Assembly (NCBI GenBank): GCA_900766975.1
Contig: CAAFXO010000028.1
Location: forward strand, 1-9,696
Reading direction: 5' to 3'
DNA length: 9,696 nucleotides
From: Bacteroidales bacterium
GTDB taxonomy: Bacteria; Bacteroidota; Bacteroidia; Bacteroidales; Muribaculaceae
The notes under the pieces: model-generated
What the model was told of the DNA's origin: nothing
The model's database searches: none
Seen by the model: the letters and a program-made list of their open reading frames with translations, nothing else
Shown: positions 1 through 6,829 of the stretch, one piece after another
How the letters are laid out: the number at the start of each line of letters is the position of its first letter
How positions within the stretch are numbered: position 1 is the stretch's first letter
Program-made: the position numbers and the translations under genes

Positions 1-33
1 GTTTTTATTTTTTGATGTTTTGAAGTGCACTTT

Positions 34-906
34 ATGGTAAGGGTTACTTATATATGGCATGATTGCTTTTTGGTGGAGACTCCCTCCGCCTCTTTGGTGT
101 TCGATTATTGGCTCGATGGGGATGCTCTCCCCGCCAAAATGCCTCGGGAGGTGGCAGACCTTCCTTCTGATAAACCTCTCTATATCTTTGTGTCTCACGG
201 ACATAAGGATCATTATAATCCCGCCATCTTCGGTTGGGCATCTCGCTTTGCCGATATCCGATATGCGGTGAGCCATGATGTCAGCAAGCGCATCCGTCAT
301 ATCCTGAGCCCTACATCGGTCTATTCCGGGCCGAAGGTGTCGCCCGAAAGGGTGTGGAGCCTGCGCCGTAATGAGTCTGCCTCCGACGGCAGAGTCTCAG
401 TCTTCGCTCTCCCCTCGACCGATATTGGCAATTCTTATATGGTGGAGGTGGATGGTATTCGTATCTTCCATGCCGGCGATCTGAATGCCTGGCATTGGAA
501 GGATGAGTCGACCCCCGAGGAGATCAATAAGGCGATGGGCGATTACCGGGCATGCCTGCGCGATGTGGAGGCTCTGCTCCATAGCCGATCTGCTGATATG
601 GCCTGTCGTTGCACACCCGATGTCATCGATTACTGCTTCTTTCCGGTCGATTCGCGTATCGGCACCGACTATTTCGATGGCGCCGAGATGCTGCTACAGC
701 GCATCGACGTGCACCGTTTCTTCCCCATGCACATCGCCGTGGACCTCGACCCCGAGACATTGCAGCGTCGCCGCGAGGATGCCTTGCGTATCGACCTGTA
801 TGCCAATCCCGATCGGGGCGAAGTGATTCCACTCCTTACGCCTCACACTTCTTATATCGACCCGGAATCAGACCCATATTCACACCCTTTAACAAAATTT
901 TTGTAG
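34..906 (+). CDS. MBL-fold metallo-hydrolase, UlaG-like
   Basis: Predicted soluble zinc-dependent hydrolase of the metallo-beta-lactamase superfamily, about 290 aa. Seen from the ATG at 34: an N-terminal HDCFLVE strand (residues 9-15) like the opening of UlaG-type proteins; the metal signature HGHKDH at 55-60 (H55, H57, D59, H60); STDIGNSYMVEVDG at 128-141; FHAGDLNAWHW at 145-155 with H146 and D149 as likely metal-site residues; and a late FFPMHIAVD segment with another candidate histidine ligand. There is no signal peptide or membrane segment, so it is probably cytoplasmic. The substrate cannot be told from the sequence. A GTG nine bases upstream keeps the frame, but the ATG at 34 is the more natural start. 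The gene ends 30 bp before the -33 box of the next promoter and so appears to be its own unit; its promoter is probably outside the window. The fold is secure, the specific function unknown. Confidence 0.88.
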   Translation: MVRVTYIWHDCFLVETPSASLVFDYWLDGDALPAKMPREVADLPSDKPLYIFVSHGHKDHYNPAIFGWASRFADIRYAVSHDVSKRIRHILSPTSVYSGPKVSPERVWSLRRNESASDGRVSVFALPSTDIGNSYMVEVDGIRIFHAGDLNAWHWKDESTPEEINKAMGDYRACLRDVEALLHSRSADMACRCTPDVIDYCFFPVDSRIGTDYFDGAEMLLQRIDVHRFFPMHIAVDLDPETLQRRREDALRIDLYANPDRGEVIPLLTPHTSYIDPESDPYSHPLTKFL

Positions 907-935
907 ACTTAAAACGATATTTGAAAAACTCACCC

Positions 936-965
936 TTTGAGTCTCATCTTTTTTTGCTAAATTTG
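936..965 (+). promoter_or_regulatory. Bacteroidetes-type promoter of the division/coaX/lptC operon
   Basis: TTTG at 936-939 is followed after 18 nt by TAAATTTG at 958-965. This fits the Bacteroidetes housekeeping consensus of a TTTG -33 element and a TAnnTTTG -7 element. Transcription would start near 970-975, leaving a leader of about 65 nt before the ATG at 1037. The -7 region shares 14 of 15 bases (951-965) with the one in front of metX (6651-6665). This is the only convincing promoter seen before the six-gene run. Confidence 0.65.
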
Positions 966-1036
966 CAAGTTGAATAGTAATGCTCGCTCGCATCCGACCA
1001 TGGATGGGGTGATATTACACAGACTTATCGCCATAT

Positions 1037-1354
1037 ATGGGAAAAAGATTAAAAAGATTTAGCTTTTGGTTGCGCCGTCGCTCCCATTTCGCCGTTATTG
1101 TGATAGGAGCGCTGGTCATCACCTTGCTCTATCTCAACGATGATGCTTCCTGGAAGAATAATATGGAGTATCAGAGTCAGATCAAGGAGCTCAAGGAGGA
1201 GATTCAGTCATGCAATGACTCCGCTGAGTATTATCGTGTCCGCCGCGAGCAGCTCATCACCGGCACCGAGCAGCTCGAGCAGATAGCCCGCGAGGAGTAT
1301 CACATGCAGAAGCCGACCGAAGATGTATATATCATAAACGAAACGAATAAGTGA
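1037..1354 (+). CDS. DivIC/FtsB-like septum formation initiator protein
   Basis: Small bitopic division protein of 105 aa. In the FtsB/DivIC family these proteins form a complex with FtsL and FtsQ/DivIB in the inner membrane and help activate septal peptidoglycan synthesis. Seen: a very basic cytoplasmic N-terminus (MGKRLKRF, then RRRS), one transmembrane segment at about 17-33, then a charged heptad-like coiled coil from about 42 to 80 and the typical end EQIAREEYHMQKPTEDVYII, which resembles the family motif around E-AREELG/Y-KPGE-VY. Length is normal. The ATG at 1037 has no Shine-Dalgarno sequence, as is usual in Bacteroidetes. It is the first gene of the operon, and its TGA overlaps the ATG of the next gene (TGATG), suggesting translational coupling. 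Confidence 0.85.
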   Translation: MGKRLKRFSFWLRRRSHFAVIVIGALVITLLYLNDDASWKNNMEYQSQIKELKEEIQSCNDSAEYYRVRREQLITGTEQLEQIAREEYHMQKPTEDVYIINETNK

Positions 1355-1839
1355 TGAAAGATAGACAAGTCAGGGAGACGGTAGTCGCTCCCACTCCACA
1401 GCGCATCCGCCTTCGTGCCATCATGGAGGTGCTCTCCAATTTGGGGCTTCTCTTGGTGGCTGTAGGACTTGTGGCGCCATTTTTTGCGATCGATAATTTC
1501 ATGCTCGCCACCATCTTTAAGTGGGTGTTCGCAGCCGGTGCGGTGACCTTCACCGGTGCGCGTGTCGTCGGCGCCATCGGCAAGGATGGCCCTTTCCGCG
1601 CTCGCCGCATGCGCCGCATGGAGGTCTGGGCAGGCATCGCTTTCTGCATTGCCTCTTTCTTCTGGTTCTACAATTCGAGTCGCCTCGGGGTGAATGTCTT
1701 GACATTCCGCATGCTCAATGAGACTATCATTTTCACCCTCGCCGGCGCCATGATCCAGATCGTAGCATCTTGGATTCTCTCTTCCGCTCTGCGCAAGCAG
1801 CAGAAGATGTCGCATACCCCTGAGAAAGATGAAGCATAA
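1354..1839 (+). CDS. Four-helix inner-membrane protein, function unknown
   Basis: I do not recognise a characterised family for this 161-aa protein. Four hydrophobic segments are visible at about 25-45, 50-72, 91-107 and 122-143, with a basic cluster (RARRMRRME, about 82-90) between helices 2 and 3 that should face the cytoplasm. Both termini are charged and would also be cytoplasmic. I chose the ATG at 1354, which overlaps the previous stop by one base; a GTG at 1351 is the in-frame alternative. The end overlaps coaX by 11 nt. Its place between a division protein and coaX suggests an envelope-related or structural role, but that is only context. I see no catalytic motif. Confidence 0.8.
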   Translation: MKDRQVRETVVAPTPQRIRLRAIMEVLSNLGLLLVAVGLVAPFFAIDNFMLATIFKWVFAAGAVTFTGARVVGAIGKDGPFRARRMRRMEVWAGIAFCIASFFWFYNSSRLGVNVLTFRMLNETIIFTLAGAMIQIVASWILSSALRKQQKMSHTPEKDEA

Positions 1840-2575
1840 AGGGATACTGACCATCGATATTGGCAATACCTGCAGCAAGGTGACCCTCTATTGCGATGAG
1901 ACTCCTCAGCAATGGGGAGTGATCGGTCACGATGCTTGCGACACGTCGCTGCTGAGCGATTTGCTTGCCCGCCCGGAGGTGGGTGGCGTGGCGTTGTGTC
2001 AGGTGGGTAGCGATCCTTGCGAGATTGCCGAGATGCTCCGTCGGTCGGGACTTCCTCTTCTTGAACTCACCCCCTACACTCCCTCGCCTATGGCCATCGA
2101 TTATGCCACCACCGGCACTCTCGGGGTCGATCGCATCGCAGCGGCTGTCGGGGTTATGGATGATGATTCCCCTCGCCTGGTCGTGGATGCCGGCACTGCC
2201 ATGACTTGCGACCTGGTGGCAGGATGTCATTTCATCGGGGGAAATATCTCTCCCGGGTTGGCTCTCCGATTCAGCTCGCTGCGCCAACACACTTCTCGCC
2301 TCCCTCTGGTAGAGGCCGAGGGTGATATCCGCGATTTTGGCTGCGACACCGAGTCTGCCATTCGCTCCGGAGTGGTCGGCGGATTGGTGGCTGAAATAGC
2401 TGCCTCCTATCATGCTGCCCTCGCTCTTTATGATAACCTACAAATGATCCTCACCGGCGGTGATGCCATGTTCCTCTCTTCGCAGTTGGAACGCCGCTCC
2501 ATCCCTCATCGCATCGACACAGATGCCGTGGGACGCGGGCTGGTCAGGATCTTCAATTATAATAATAGAATATGA
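1829..2575 (+). CDS. coaX: Type III pantothenate kinase
   Basis: Catalyses ATP-dependent phosphorylation of pantothenate to 4'-phosphopantothenate, the first committed step of coenzyme A synthesis, in the cytoplasm. The 248-aa length is normal for CoaX. Motifs of the ASKHA fold are clear: the phosphate loop DIGNTCSK at 10-17; GVDR at 99-102, where D101 is the expected catalytic aspartate; DAGTAMTCD at 120-128; GGNISPG at 137-143; and TGGDA at 209-213, near the second phosphate-binding loop. Type III enzymes usually need a monovalent cation and resist feedback by CoA (family knowledge). The start lies inside the preceding gene (11-nt overlap), and the stop overlaps the next start as ATGA, so translation is probably coupled on both sides. 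Confidence 0.95.
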   Translation: MKHKGILTIDIGNTCSKVTLYCDETPQQWGVIGHDACDTSLLSDLLARPEVGGVALCQVGSDPCEIAEMLRRSGLPLLELTPYTPSPMAIDYATTGTLGVDRIAAAVGVMDDDSPRLVVDAGTAMTCDLVAGCHFIGGNISPGLALRFSSLRQHTSRLPLVEAEGDIRDFGCDTESAIRSGVVGGLVAEIAASYHAALALYDNLQMILTGGDAMFLSSQLERRSIPHRIDTDAVGRGLVRIFNYNNRI

Positions 2576-3825
2576 TAAGAATCAAAATCTTCGCGGCTTG
2601 CTTGATCTGCTCAATCGCCGCTATGGCACAAAATGCCAACACCCCCTATTCGATGTATGGATATGGCATCCTGGGCGACCGCGCCACTTCGATGCAACGT
2701 CAGATGGGCGGTGTCGGTATCGCCATGAGTTCCGGTCGCCAGATCAATGTGATGAACCCCGCCTCATACGCCGCCATCGATTCCACCACCTTCCTCTTCG
2801 ACTTAGGTGCCGACCTCTCGCTGATCTGGAGCGAGGAGAATGGCAATAAGGATAATTCCACCGGCGGCGGACTCGATTATGTCACCCTCCAGTTCCCCAT
2901 CTGCAAGTTCATGGGGGCGTCGGTGGGTTTGCTCCCCTATAGCTCGGTGGGATATGCTTTCGGCAATGATATCGCTCACGGCACGATGGAGAACCAAGGC
3001 TCGGGTGGCATCAATGAGTTCTATCTCGGCGTCGCCGGTACGTTCGCCGGATTCTCCCTCGGTGCGAATTTCAGCTATGATTTCGGCACGATCGTCGACG
3101 ATGTCTTCGCCAATCCCGACACCGGAAGCTCGAAGTTCGAACATGTGATGAGAGTCCGCGACTGGAATGTGGTCATCGGCGCTCAATATTCTTTTAATAT
3201 CAATCGCTACAACTCGATCGGACTGGGTGTGACCTATAGCCCCAAGAAGAGCATGAATGGCACGGTGTGGGCTACCACTCAGGAGATGTCGCAGGAGTCG
3301 GTGCCCACCGAGGTGGCTCGCATGGACATGAAGGGCAATTATCACAATCCTCACAGCGTAGGCGCCGGCGTCAGCTTCACTCATCAGCGAGCCAGCCGAC
3401 TCAATGTGGAGTTTGACTTCCTCTGGCAGCAGTGGAGCAAGACAAGCTATGCCCCCCTCTATTCGATCGACAATCCCGATAAAATCGTGTTCAACGGCAT
3501 GGATTTCAACGACCGTACTCGCTATAGCTTCGGCGCTGAGTTCGTGCCCAAAGTTCGTGGTAATTATGGCCAGCGCATGGCTTATCGCATCGGCGCTTAT
3601 TATATCAACGATTATCTCAGAGTCGATGGCAATAGCCTCCGCGAGTATGGCGTCACTGCCGGACTCGGTTTCCCGACTCCCGAAGGCAAGACGGTGATCA
3701 ATCTCGGCTTGGAGTGGAAGGCTCGCCAAGCTCATCCCAATCCGCTGATCCGAGAAAATTATCTCAACATCACTCTTGGCGTGAATTTCAACGAGGTGTG
3801 GTTCTTCAAGCGTAAGATCCGCTAA
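2572..3825 (+). CDS. Outer-membrane beta-barrel protein, OmpP1/FadL-like
   Basis: A 417-aa protein with a signal peptide of about 19 residues (MIRIKIFAACLICSIAAMA, likely cleaved before Q20). The mature protein begins with the pattern seen in Bacteroidetes OmpP1/FadL/PorV-type barrels: NTPYSMYGYGILGD, then GGVGIAMSSG and INVMNPASYAAIDSTTFLFD, in which NPAS is characteristic. The rest alternates polar and aromatic residues in barrel-like strands rich in G/Y/F (for example VGIGLGV/YSF-type segments), and the protein ends in strands FNEVWFFKRKIR. It may transport hydrophobic compounds or act as a porin-like channel; the substrate is unknown. It begins with a 4-nt ATGA overlap with coaX and is followed after 18 nt by lptC, placing it among outer-membrane biogenesis genes. 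The barrel call is firm, the exact subfamily less so. Confidence 0.8.
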   Translation: MIRIKIFAACLICSIAAMAQNANTPYSMYGYGILGDRATSMQRQMGGVGIAMSSGRQINVMNPASYAAIDSTTFLFDLGADLSLIWSEENGNKDNSTGGGLDYVTLQFPICKFMGASVGLLPYSSVGYAFGNDIAHGTMENQGSGGINEFYLGVAGTFAGFSLGANFSYDFGTIVDDVFANPDTGSSKFEHVMRVRDWNVVIGAQYSFNINRYNSIGLGVTYSPKKSMNGTVWATTQEMSQESVPTEVARMDMKGNYHNPHSVGAGVSFTHQRASRLNVEFDFLWQQWSKTSYAPLYSIDNPDKIVFNGMDFNDRTRYSFGAEFVPKVRGNYGQRMAYRIGAYYINDYLRVDGNSLREYGVTAGLGFPTPEGKTVINLGLEWKARQAHPNPLIRENYLNITLGVNFNEVWFFKRKIR

Positions 3826-3843
3826 TCCTCTCCTATTGTCTCT

Positions 3844-4518
3844 ATGCGTAAATCATCACTTCTGCTCATAGCACTCTTCGTGGCTCTCATCGTCTCGACC
3901 GGATGTAGAGAGGAGCGCAAGATCGATGTCGCCTCCAAGCTCAATCCCAAGAAGATGGCAACGATGACCACCAAGAATGTTGCCACCTTCATCTCGGATT
4001 CAGGTGTGGTGCAATATAAGATCGTGGCTCCTATCTGGATGGTCTATGATGAGGTCGACACCCCCTACTGGTCGTTCCCGCAGGGTCTCTATCTGCAGAA
4101 GTATGATCGCTCGTTCCAGGTTATCGCTACGGTGGCTGCCGATTCAGCTCGCTATTTCTCTCAGGAGAAGGTGTGGCGTCTTGATGGCCATGTCGAGATG
4201 ACCAAGGTGCCCAAGGATCTCTTCCAGACCGAACAACTCTATTGGGATCAGCGACGCCGCATCCTCTACAGCGATTCGTTTATACATATCGAGACATCCA
4301 CCCACACCCTCGAGGGCATCGGCTTCGAGAGCGATGAGAGGCTCACCTCTTATCGCATCATCAAGCCGCAAGGCATCTTCCCGGTGAATAGTCAGGATTT
4401 TGCCGCCGGCGGAGCCGGAACTCCATCTGCCGCTTCCCCTGTCGCCGCCCCGGTGACTGCCGCCCCCGGAGCATCAACTCAATCCTCTCCGATTATACAA
4501 AACAACCCCAATCCATAA
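3844..4518 (+). CDS. lptC: LPS export protein LptC, predicted lipoprotein form
   Basis: LptC is the periplasmic component tied to the LptB2FG transporter that hands lipopolysaccharide to LptA. This 224-aa copy has an N-terminal hydrophobic segment (residues 6-19) ending in STGC with C21, which fits a lipoprotein signal although position -3 is Ser rather than the usual Leu. It is therefore predicted to be anchored by lipid or by the uncleaved helix. The core, about 40-175, has the beta-jellyroll pattern of the LptC/OstA family (ATFISDSGVVQYKIVAPIW, FPQGLYLQKYD, DSARYFSQEKVWRLDGHVEM, TEQLYWDQRRRILYSD, LEGIGFESDERLTSYRI). An Ala/Pro/Ser/Gly-rich, probably disordered tail follows from about 187 to the end, beyond the core domain. 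It sits between the barrel protein and the CNNM gene, overlapping the latter by one base (TAATG). Confidence 0.88.
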   Translation: MRKSSLLLIALFVALIVSTGCREERKIDVASKLNPKKMATMTTKNVATFISDSGVVQYKIVAPIWMVYDEVDTPYWSFPQGLYLQKYDRSFQVIATVAADSARYFSQEKVWRLDGHVEMTKVPKDLFQTEQLYWDQRRRILYSDSFIHIETSTHTLEGIGFESDERLTSYRIIKPQGIFPVNSQDFAAGGAGTPSAASPVAAPVTAAPGASTQSSPIIQNNPNP

Positions 4519-5792
4519 TGGAATTATCTTTCAATTTAGCACTCATTATTGCCCTGATCGCAATGCTCTTCTCCGGCCTCTTTTCCGGTTCGGAAATCGC
4601 CTTCGTGCAGTCGAGCAAGGTGCGACGCGAGATCGATGCCACACGTGGCGGAGTCATCAATAATATCCTCCGCATGTTCAGCCATCATGAGGATATGTTC
4701 ATCTCCACCCTCCTGGTCGGCAATAATGTCGTGCTCGTGATCTATGGTATCGCTTTCTCGGCGCTGATCAATCCCTGGCTCGAACAGATCTTCAATCATC
4801 AGGAGTCTTTGGTGCTGATCTCCAACACCGTGATCTCCACCGGACTGATCCTCATCACCGGCGAGTTCCTCCCCAAGACCACCTTCCGCATCAACCCTAA
4901 TTTTATGATGCGGCTCTTAGCTCTCCCTCTCTATCTCTTGTATCTGATTTTTTACCCCGTTTCGTGGTTGGTGTCTTGGATCTCTCGCGGATTGATGAGC
5001 CTTTTCGGCATTAAGTCGCAGTCTGCCGGTTCGCAACTCCTCACCATGGATGAACTCGATGACTATATCCAGACGTCGATCGAACGACGCAAGGATAAGA
5101 CCAATGTGGAGAATGAGGTCAAGATCTTCCGAAAGGCCATCGATTTTAAGGATACTCAGGTGATGGAGTGCATGACCCCTCGCAATGAGATTGTGGCTCT
5201 CCCTCTCGCCGATACTTTGCGCGAGGAACTGACTCAGCGTTTTATCGACACCGGATTCTCCAAGATCGTTATTTATAAGGAGGATATCGATGATGTGGTC
5301 GGCTATATCCATGTCGCTGAGCTCCTGAACGCCTCCACCGATTGGACTCGCAAGATACGCCCCATCATCTTCACCCCCGAGACTATGCTCGCCAACAAAC
5401 TGATGCGCCGCATGATGGCGGAGAAGAAGTCGATGGCTATCATCGTCGATGAGTTTGGCGGCACCGCCGGACTCGTCACCCTCGAGGATATCGTCGAGGA
5501 AATATTCGGCGAAATCGAAGATGAACATGACCATAAACGTATCGTGGCTCGCCGTCTCGGCGTCAATAGCTTCATATTCTCCGGACGTGTCGAAATCTCT
5601 TCGATCAATGAGGAGTTCGGACTCGATATCAAGGAGAGCGATCAGTATAACACCATCGCCGGTTATATCCTCGAAAACCTCGAAGCCCTCCCCAAGCAAA
5701 ACGATACCTTCGAGATCGACAACCTCAAGTTTACCATCAAGAAAATGTCGACCACTCGCATCGAACTCGTTAAGGTAGAGATTAAGGAATAA
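4518..5792 (+). CDS. CNNM/CBS/CorC hemolysin-family membrane protein
   Basis: A 424-aa inner-membrane protein of the HlyC/CorC family, linked in other bacteria to Mg2+/Co2+ efflux or magnesium homeostasis; 'hemolysin' is a historic label. Domains in order: a CNNM (DUF21) membrane domain at about 1-165 with FSGLFSGSEIAF at 18-29 and the family signature GEFLPKT at 115-121; a cytoplasmic CBS pair at about 215-330 (MTPRNEIVALP at 219-229, then IIVDEFGGTAGLVTLEDIVEEIFGEI at 308-333 with the typical DEFGG and TLEDIVEE); and a C-terminal CorC_HlyC domain at about 345-422. Length and order are standard. This is the last gene of the operon. In many relatives I would expect a SurA/PpiC-type isomerase gene next; here an AT-rich gap and a sigma factor follow instead. 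Confidence 0.9.
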   Translation: MELSFNLALIIALIAMLFSGLFSGSEIAFVQSSKVRREIDATRGGVINNILRMFSHHEDMFISTLLVGNNVVLVIYGIAFSALINPWLEQIFNHQESLVLISNTVISTGLILITGEFLPKTTFRINPNFMMRLLALPLYLLYLIFYPVSWLVSWISRGLMSLFGIKSQSAGSQLLTMDELDDYIQTSIERRKDKTNVENEVKIFRKAIDFKDTQVMECMTPRNEIVALPLADTLREELTQRFIDTGFSKIVIYKEDIDDVVGYIHVAELLNASTDWTRKIRPIIFTPETMLANKLMRRMMAEKKSMAIIVDEFGGTAGLVTLEDIVEEIFGEIEDEHDHKRIVARRLGVNSFIFSGRVEISSINEEFGLDIKESDQYNTIAGYILENLEALPKQNDTFEIDNLKFTIKKMSTTRIELVKVEIKE

Positions 5793-5845
5793 TGTCATCG
5801 CTAATTTTGTGCCTTTAGTGACATAGTGTTTTGTCATTACTGTAT

Positions 5846-5878
5846 TTTATGGCATAGAAAATTTATGGCATTTATGGG
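5846..5878. repeat. Short direct repeats TTTATGGCAT
   Basis: TTTATGGCAT occurs exactly at 5846-5855 and 5862-5871, and a third partial copy (TTTATGGG) follows at 5871-5878. The repeats lie in the AT-rich spacer between the CNNM gene and the sigma-factor gene, about 75-100 bp upstream of the predicted promoter. They could be a regulator binding site, or chance in low-complexity DNA. Confidence 0.45.
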
Positions 5879-5930
5879 ATTATTTTGTTATTTTAGGTTG
5901 ATTTTTATCAAAATATTATTCATTAATAAG

Positions 5931-5948
5931 AATTTTTAACTAAAAATT
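5931..5948. repeat. Perfect 8-bp inverted repeat just upstream of the sigma-factor promoter
   Basis: AATTTTTA at 5931-5938 and TAAAAATT at 5941-5948 form a perfect palindrome with a 2-nt centre. It ends one base before the -33 element (5950). A second small inverted repeat, TTGAT-TTTT-ATCAA, lies at 5898-5911. The position suits an operator or an UP-like AT-rich element; function is not shown. The rest of the 267-bp spacer (5793-6059) holds no gene that I can support. Confidence 0.45.
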
Positions 5949-5949
5949 A

Positions 5950-5980
5950 TTTGCCATTTAATTTTTTGGTAATAAATTTG
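5950..5980 (+). promoter_or_regulatory. Predicted promoter of the ECF sigma-factor gene
   Basis: TTTG at 5950-5953, 19 nt, then TAAATTTG at 5973-5980: an exact match to the Bacteroidetes housekeeping promoter pattern. Transcription would start near 5986-5990, giving a leader of about 70 nt. A match to the housekeeping pattern suggests that the gene is not solely autoregulated by its own ECF sigma. Confidence 0.65.
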
Positions 5981-6059
5981 CTATCCAATATATAGAATCA
6001 ATAGAAATATTCTTTCCTTAACAACAATAGTATTAACAACCCCACAACCTCTTAATTTA

Positions 6060-6560
6060 ATGAAAACGTCGGACGCTTTCAAATCTGCAATCATCTCGAT
6101 GCAGAAAAATATGCTCTCCATAGCTCGCAAGTTGACACTCAGCGAGGAGGAGGCTTACGACCTTGTCCAAGACACCACACTCAAGGCTCTCGACAATGAG
6201 TCGAAGTATGTCGATAAGTCCAATTTCGGCGGCTGGATCATGACGATCATGCGCAATATCTTTGTCAATAATTATCATCGTCGTGCGCGTGAGATCTCGC
6301 TGATCGAGTCTTCAGGCGACCTCTATAATCTCAACGTCCCCGGGGAGTCTTCGCTCGAGTCGCCCGATGGCAGTTTCGCCGCTTCGCAGATCGACGAGAT
6401 GATCAAGAATTTCCCGGAGGATTATCGCAAACCTTTCGAGATGCACATCGCCGGATATAAGTATGTCGAGATTGCCGAGCGTCTCAATATGCCCATCGGC
6501 ACGGTGAAGAGCCGCATCTTCAGCACCCGCAAGCAGCTCCGTGAGCTCCTCAGCGAATAG
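6060..6560 (+). CDS. ECF-family RNA polymerase sigma factor
   Basis: A 166-aa sigma-70-family factor with only regions 2 and 4, the ECF layout. Region 2 spans about 10-78: ML-IARKLTLSEEEAYDLVQDTTLKAL (region 2.2, core binding) and NFGGWIMTIMRNIFVNNYHRRAR (regions 2.3/2.4, -10 recognition and melting). Region 4 spans about 112-163: IDEMIKNFPEDYRKPFEMHI, then the helix-turn-helix YVEIAERLNMPIGTVKSRIF, with the usual GTVKSR recognition-helix core, and a basic end RKQLREL. It resembles a widely conserved Bacteroidales ECF factor. No anti-sigma or TonB-linked transducer gene lies beside it, so control must come from elsewhere or from its level of expression. The ATG at 6060 is the only good start; there is no Shine-Dalgarno sequence. 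Confidence 0.93.
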   Translation: MKTSDAFKSAIISMQKNMLSIARKLTLSEEEAYDLVQDTTLKALDNESKYVDKSNFGGWIMTIMRNIFVNNYHRRAREISLIESSGDLYNLNVPGESSLESPDGSFAASQIDEMIKNFPEDYRKPFEMHIAGYKYVEIAERLNMPIGTVKSRIFSTRKQLRELLSE

Positions 6561-6632
6561 ACCCGGGGCGCTCTTTCCATGTCCCAATATGGTCGCTCCC
6601 AGGATTCGTTCTTCAAAAAATTCTTATACTTT

Positions 6633-6665
6633 TTTGTGTTATTTCGAAAGTTTTTGCTAATTTTG
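6633..6665 (+). promoter_or_regulatory. Predicted promoter of the met leader-metX-hom unit
   Basis: TTTG at 6633-6636, 21 nt, then TAATTTTG at 6658-6665, matching TTTG/TAnnTTTG. The start of transcription would be near 6672, so the RNA carries about 60 nt before the leader ORF and about 295 nt before metX. The stretch 6651-6665 differs at only one base from 951-965 in the promoter of the division/lptC operon. Between the sigma-factor stop (6560) and this promoter I see no clear gene; a weak GC-rich stretch followed by T runs (6561-6640) could end the sigma transcript. Confidence 0.65.
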
Positions 6666-6730
6666 TCACGCCGATGACAATGTTGGCACGTTTTATCAGT
6701 TTTTTTATCTTCCGATTTTATTCAATTTTT

Positions 6731-6829
6731 ATGAATAGTCGTTTTAACCATACATCTTCTGCTGCCATGTCTATGATGATGGATATGGGTATGATGATGT
6801 GCATGTGTGGCGCGGGCGGAATCGGATAG
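6731..6829 (+). CDS. Methionine-rich leader peptide (32 aa) of the metX attenuator
   Basis: A short ORF, ATG at 6731 to TAG at 6827-6829. It encodes 10 methionines in 32 residues; residues 13-25 read MSMMMDMGMMMCM, nine Met out of 13. Two cysteines lie at 24 and 26. The end is a glycine-rich tail (GAGGIG). There is no signal peptide or known domain. Placed between a good promoter and a terminator-like hairpin, directly upstream of methionine-pathway genes, it has the hallmarks of an attenuation leader peptide whose translation senses charged tRNA-Met. The peptide itself probably has no function. The start lacks a Shine-Dalgarno sequence but has a U/A-rich upstream stretch, as is common in this phylum. 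An alternative is a small Met/Cys metal-binding peptide, but the RNA structures downstream favour the leader role. Confidence 0.8.
   Translation: MNSRFNHTSSAAMSMMMDMGMMMCMCGAGGIG

Noticed and set aside
25..33. GTG at 25 as start of the MBL-fold gene
   Set aside because: It adds only three residues and the ATG at 34 fits the conserved N-terminal strand; GTG starts are the less likely choice here.
980..1062. Tiny ORFs in the leader of the division operon (ATG at 980, 10 codons; ATG at 1000, 20 codons overlapping the next gene)
   Set aside because: No codon bias, no structured element nearby and no terminator; they look like chance frames, unlike the Met-rich leader before metX.
2803..3735. 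Long open frame (310 codons) on the minus strand inside the outer-membrane protein gene
   Set aside because: It is a mirror of the + strand gene: composition is skewed to Ile/Glu/Ala/Asp/His, no recognisable motifs, and the + strand frame has a signal peptide and family signatures. The same applies to the minus-strand frames at 4917-5837, 7018-7635 and 8707-9183.
5802..5809. TAATTTTG as another -7 promoter box
   Set aside because: No TTTG or TTG element lies at the required distance upstream, and the next start codon is about 250 nt away behind a much better promoter.
5792..5824. ATGTCA/TGACAT inverted repeat after the CNNM gene as terminator
   Set aside because: Only 6 bp with a 21-nt loop and no T tract directly after it; too weak to call a terminator.
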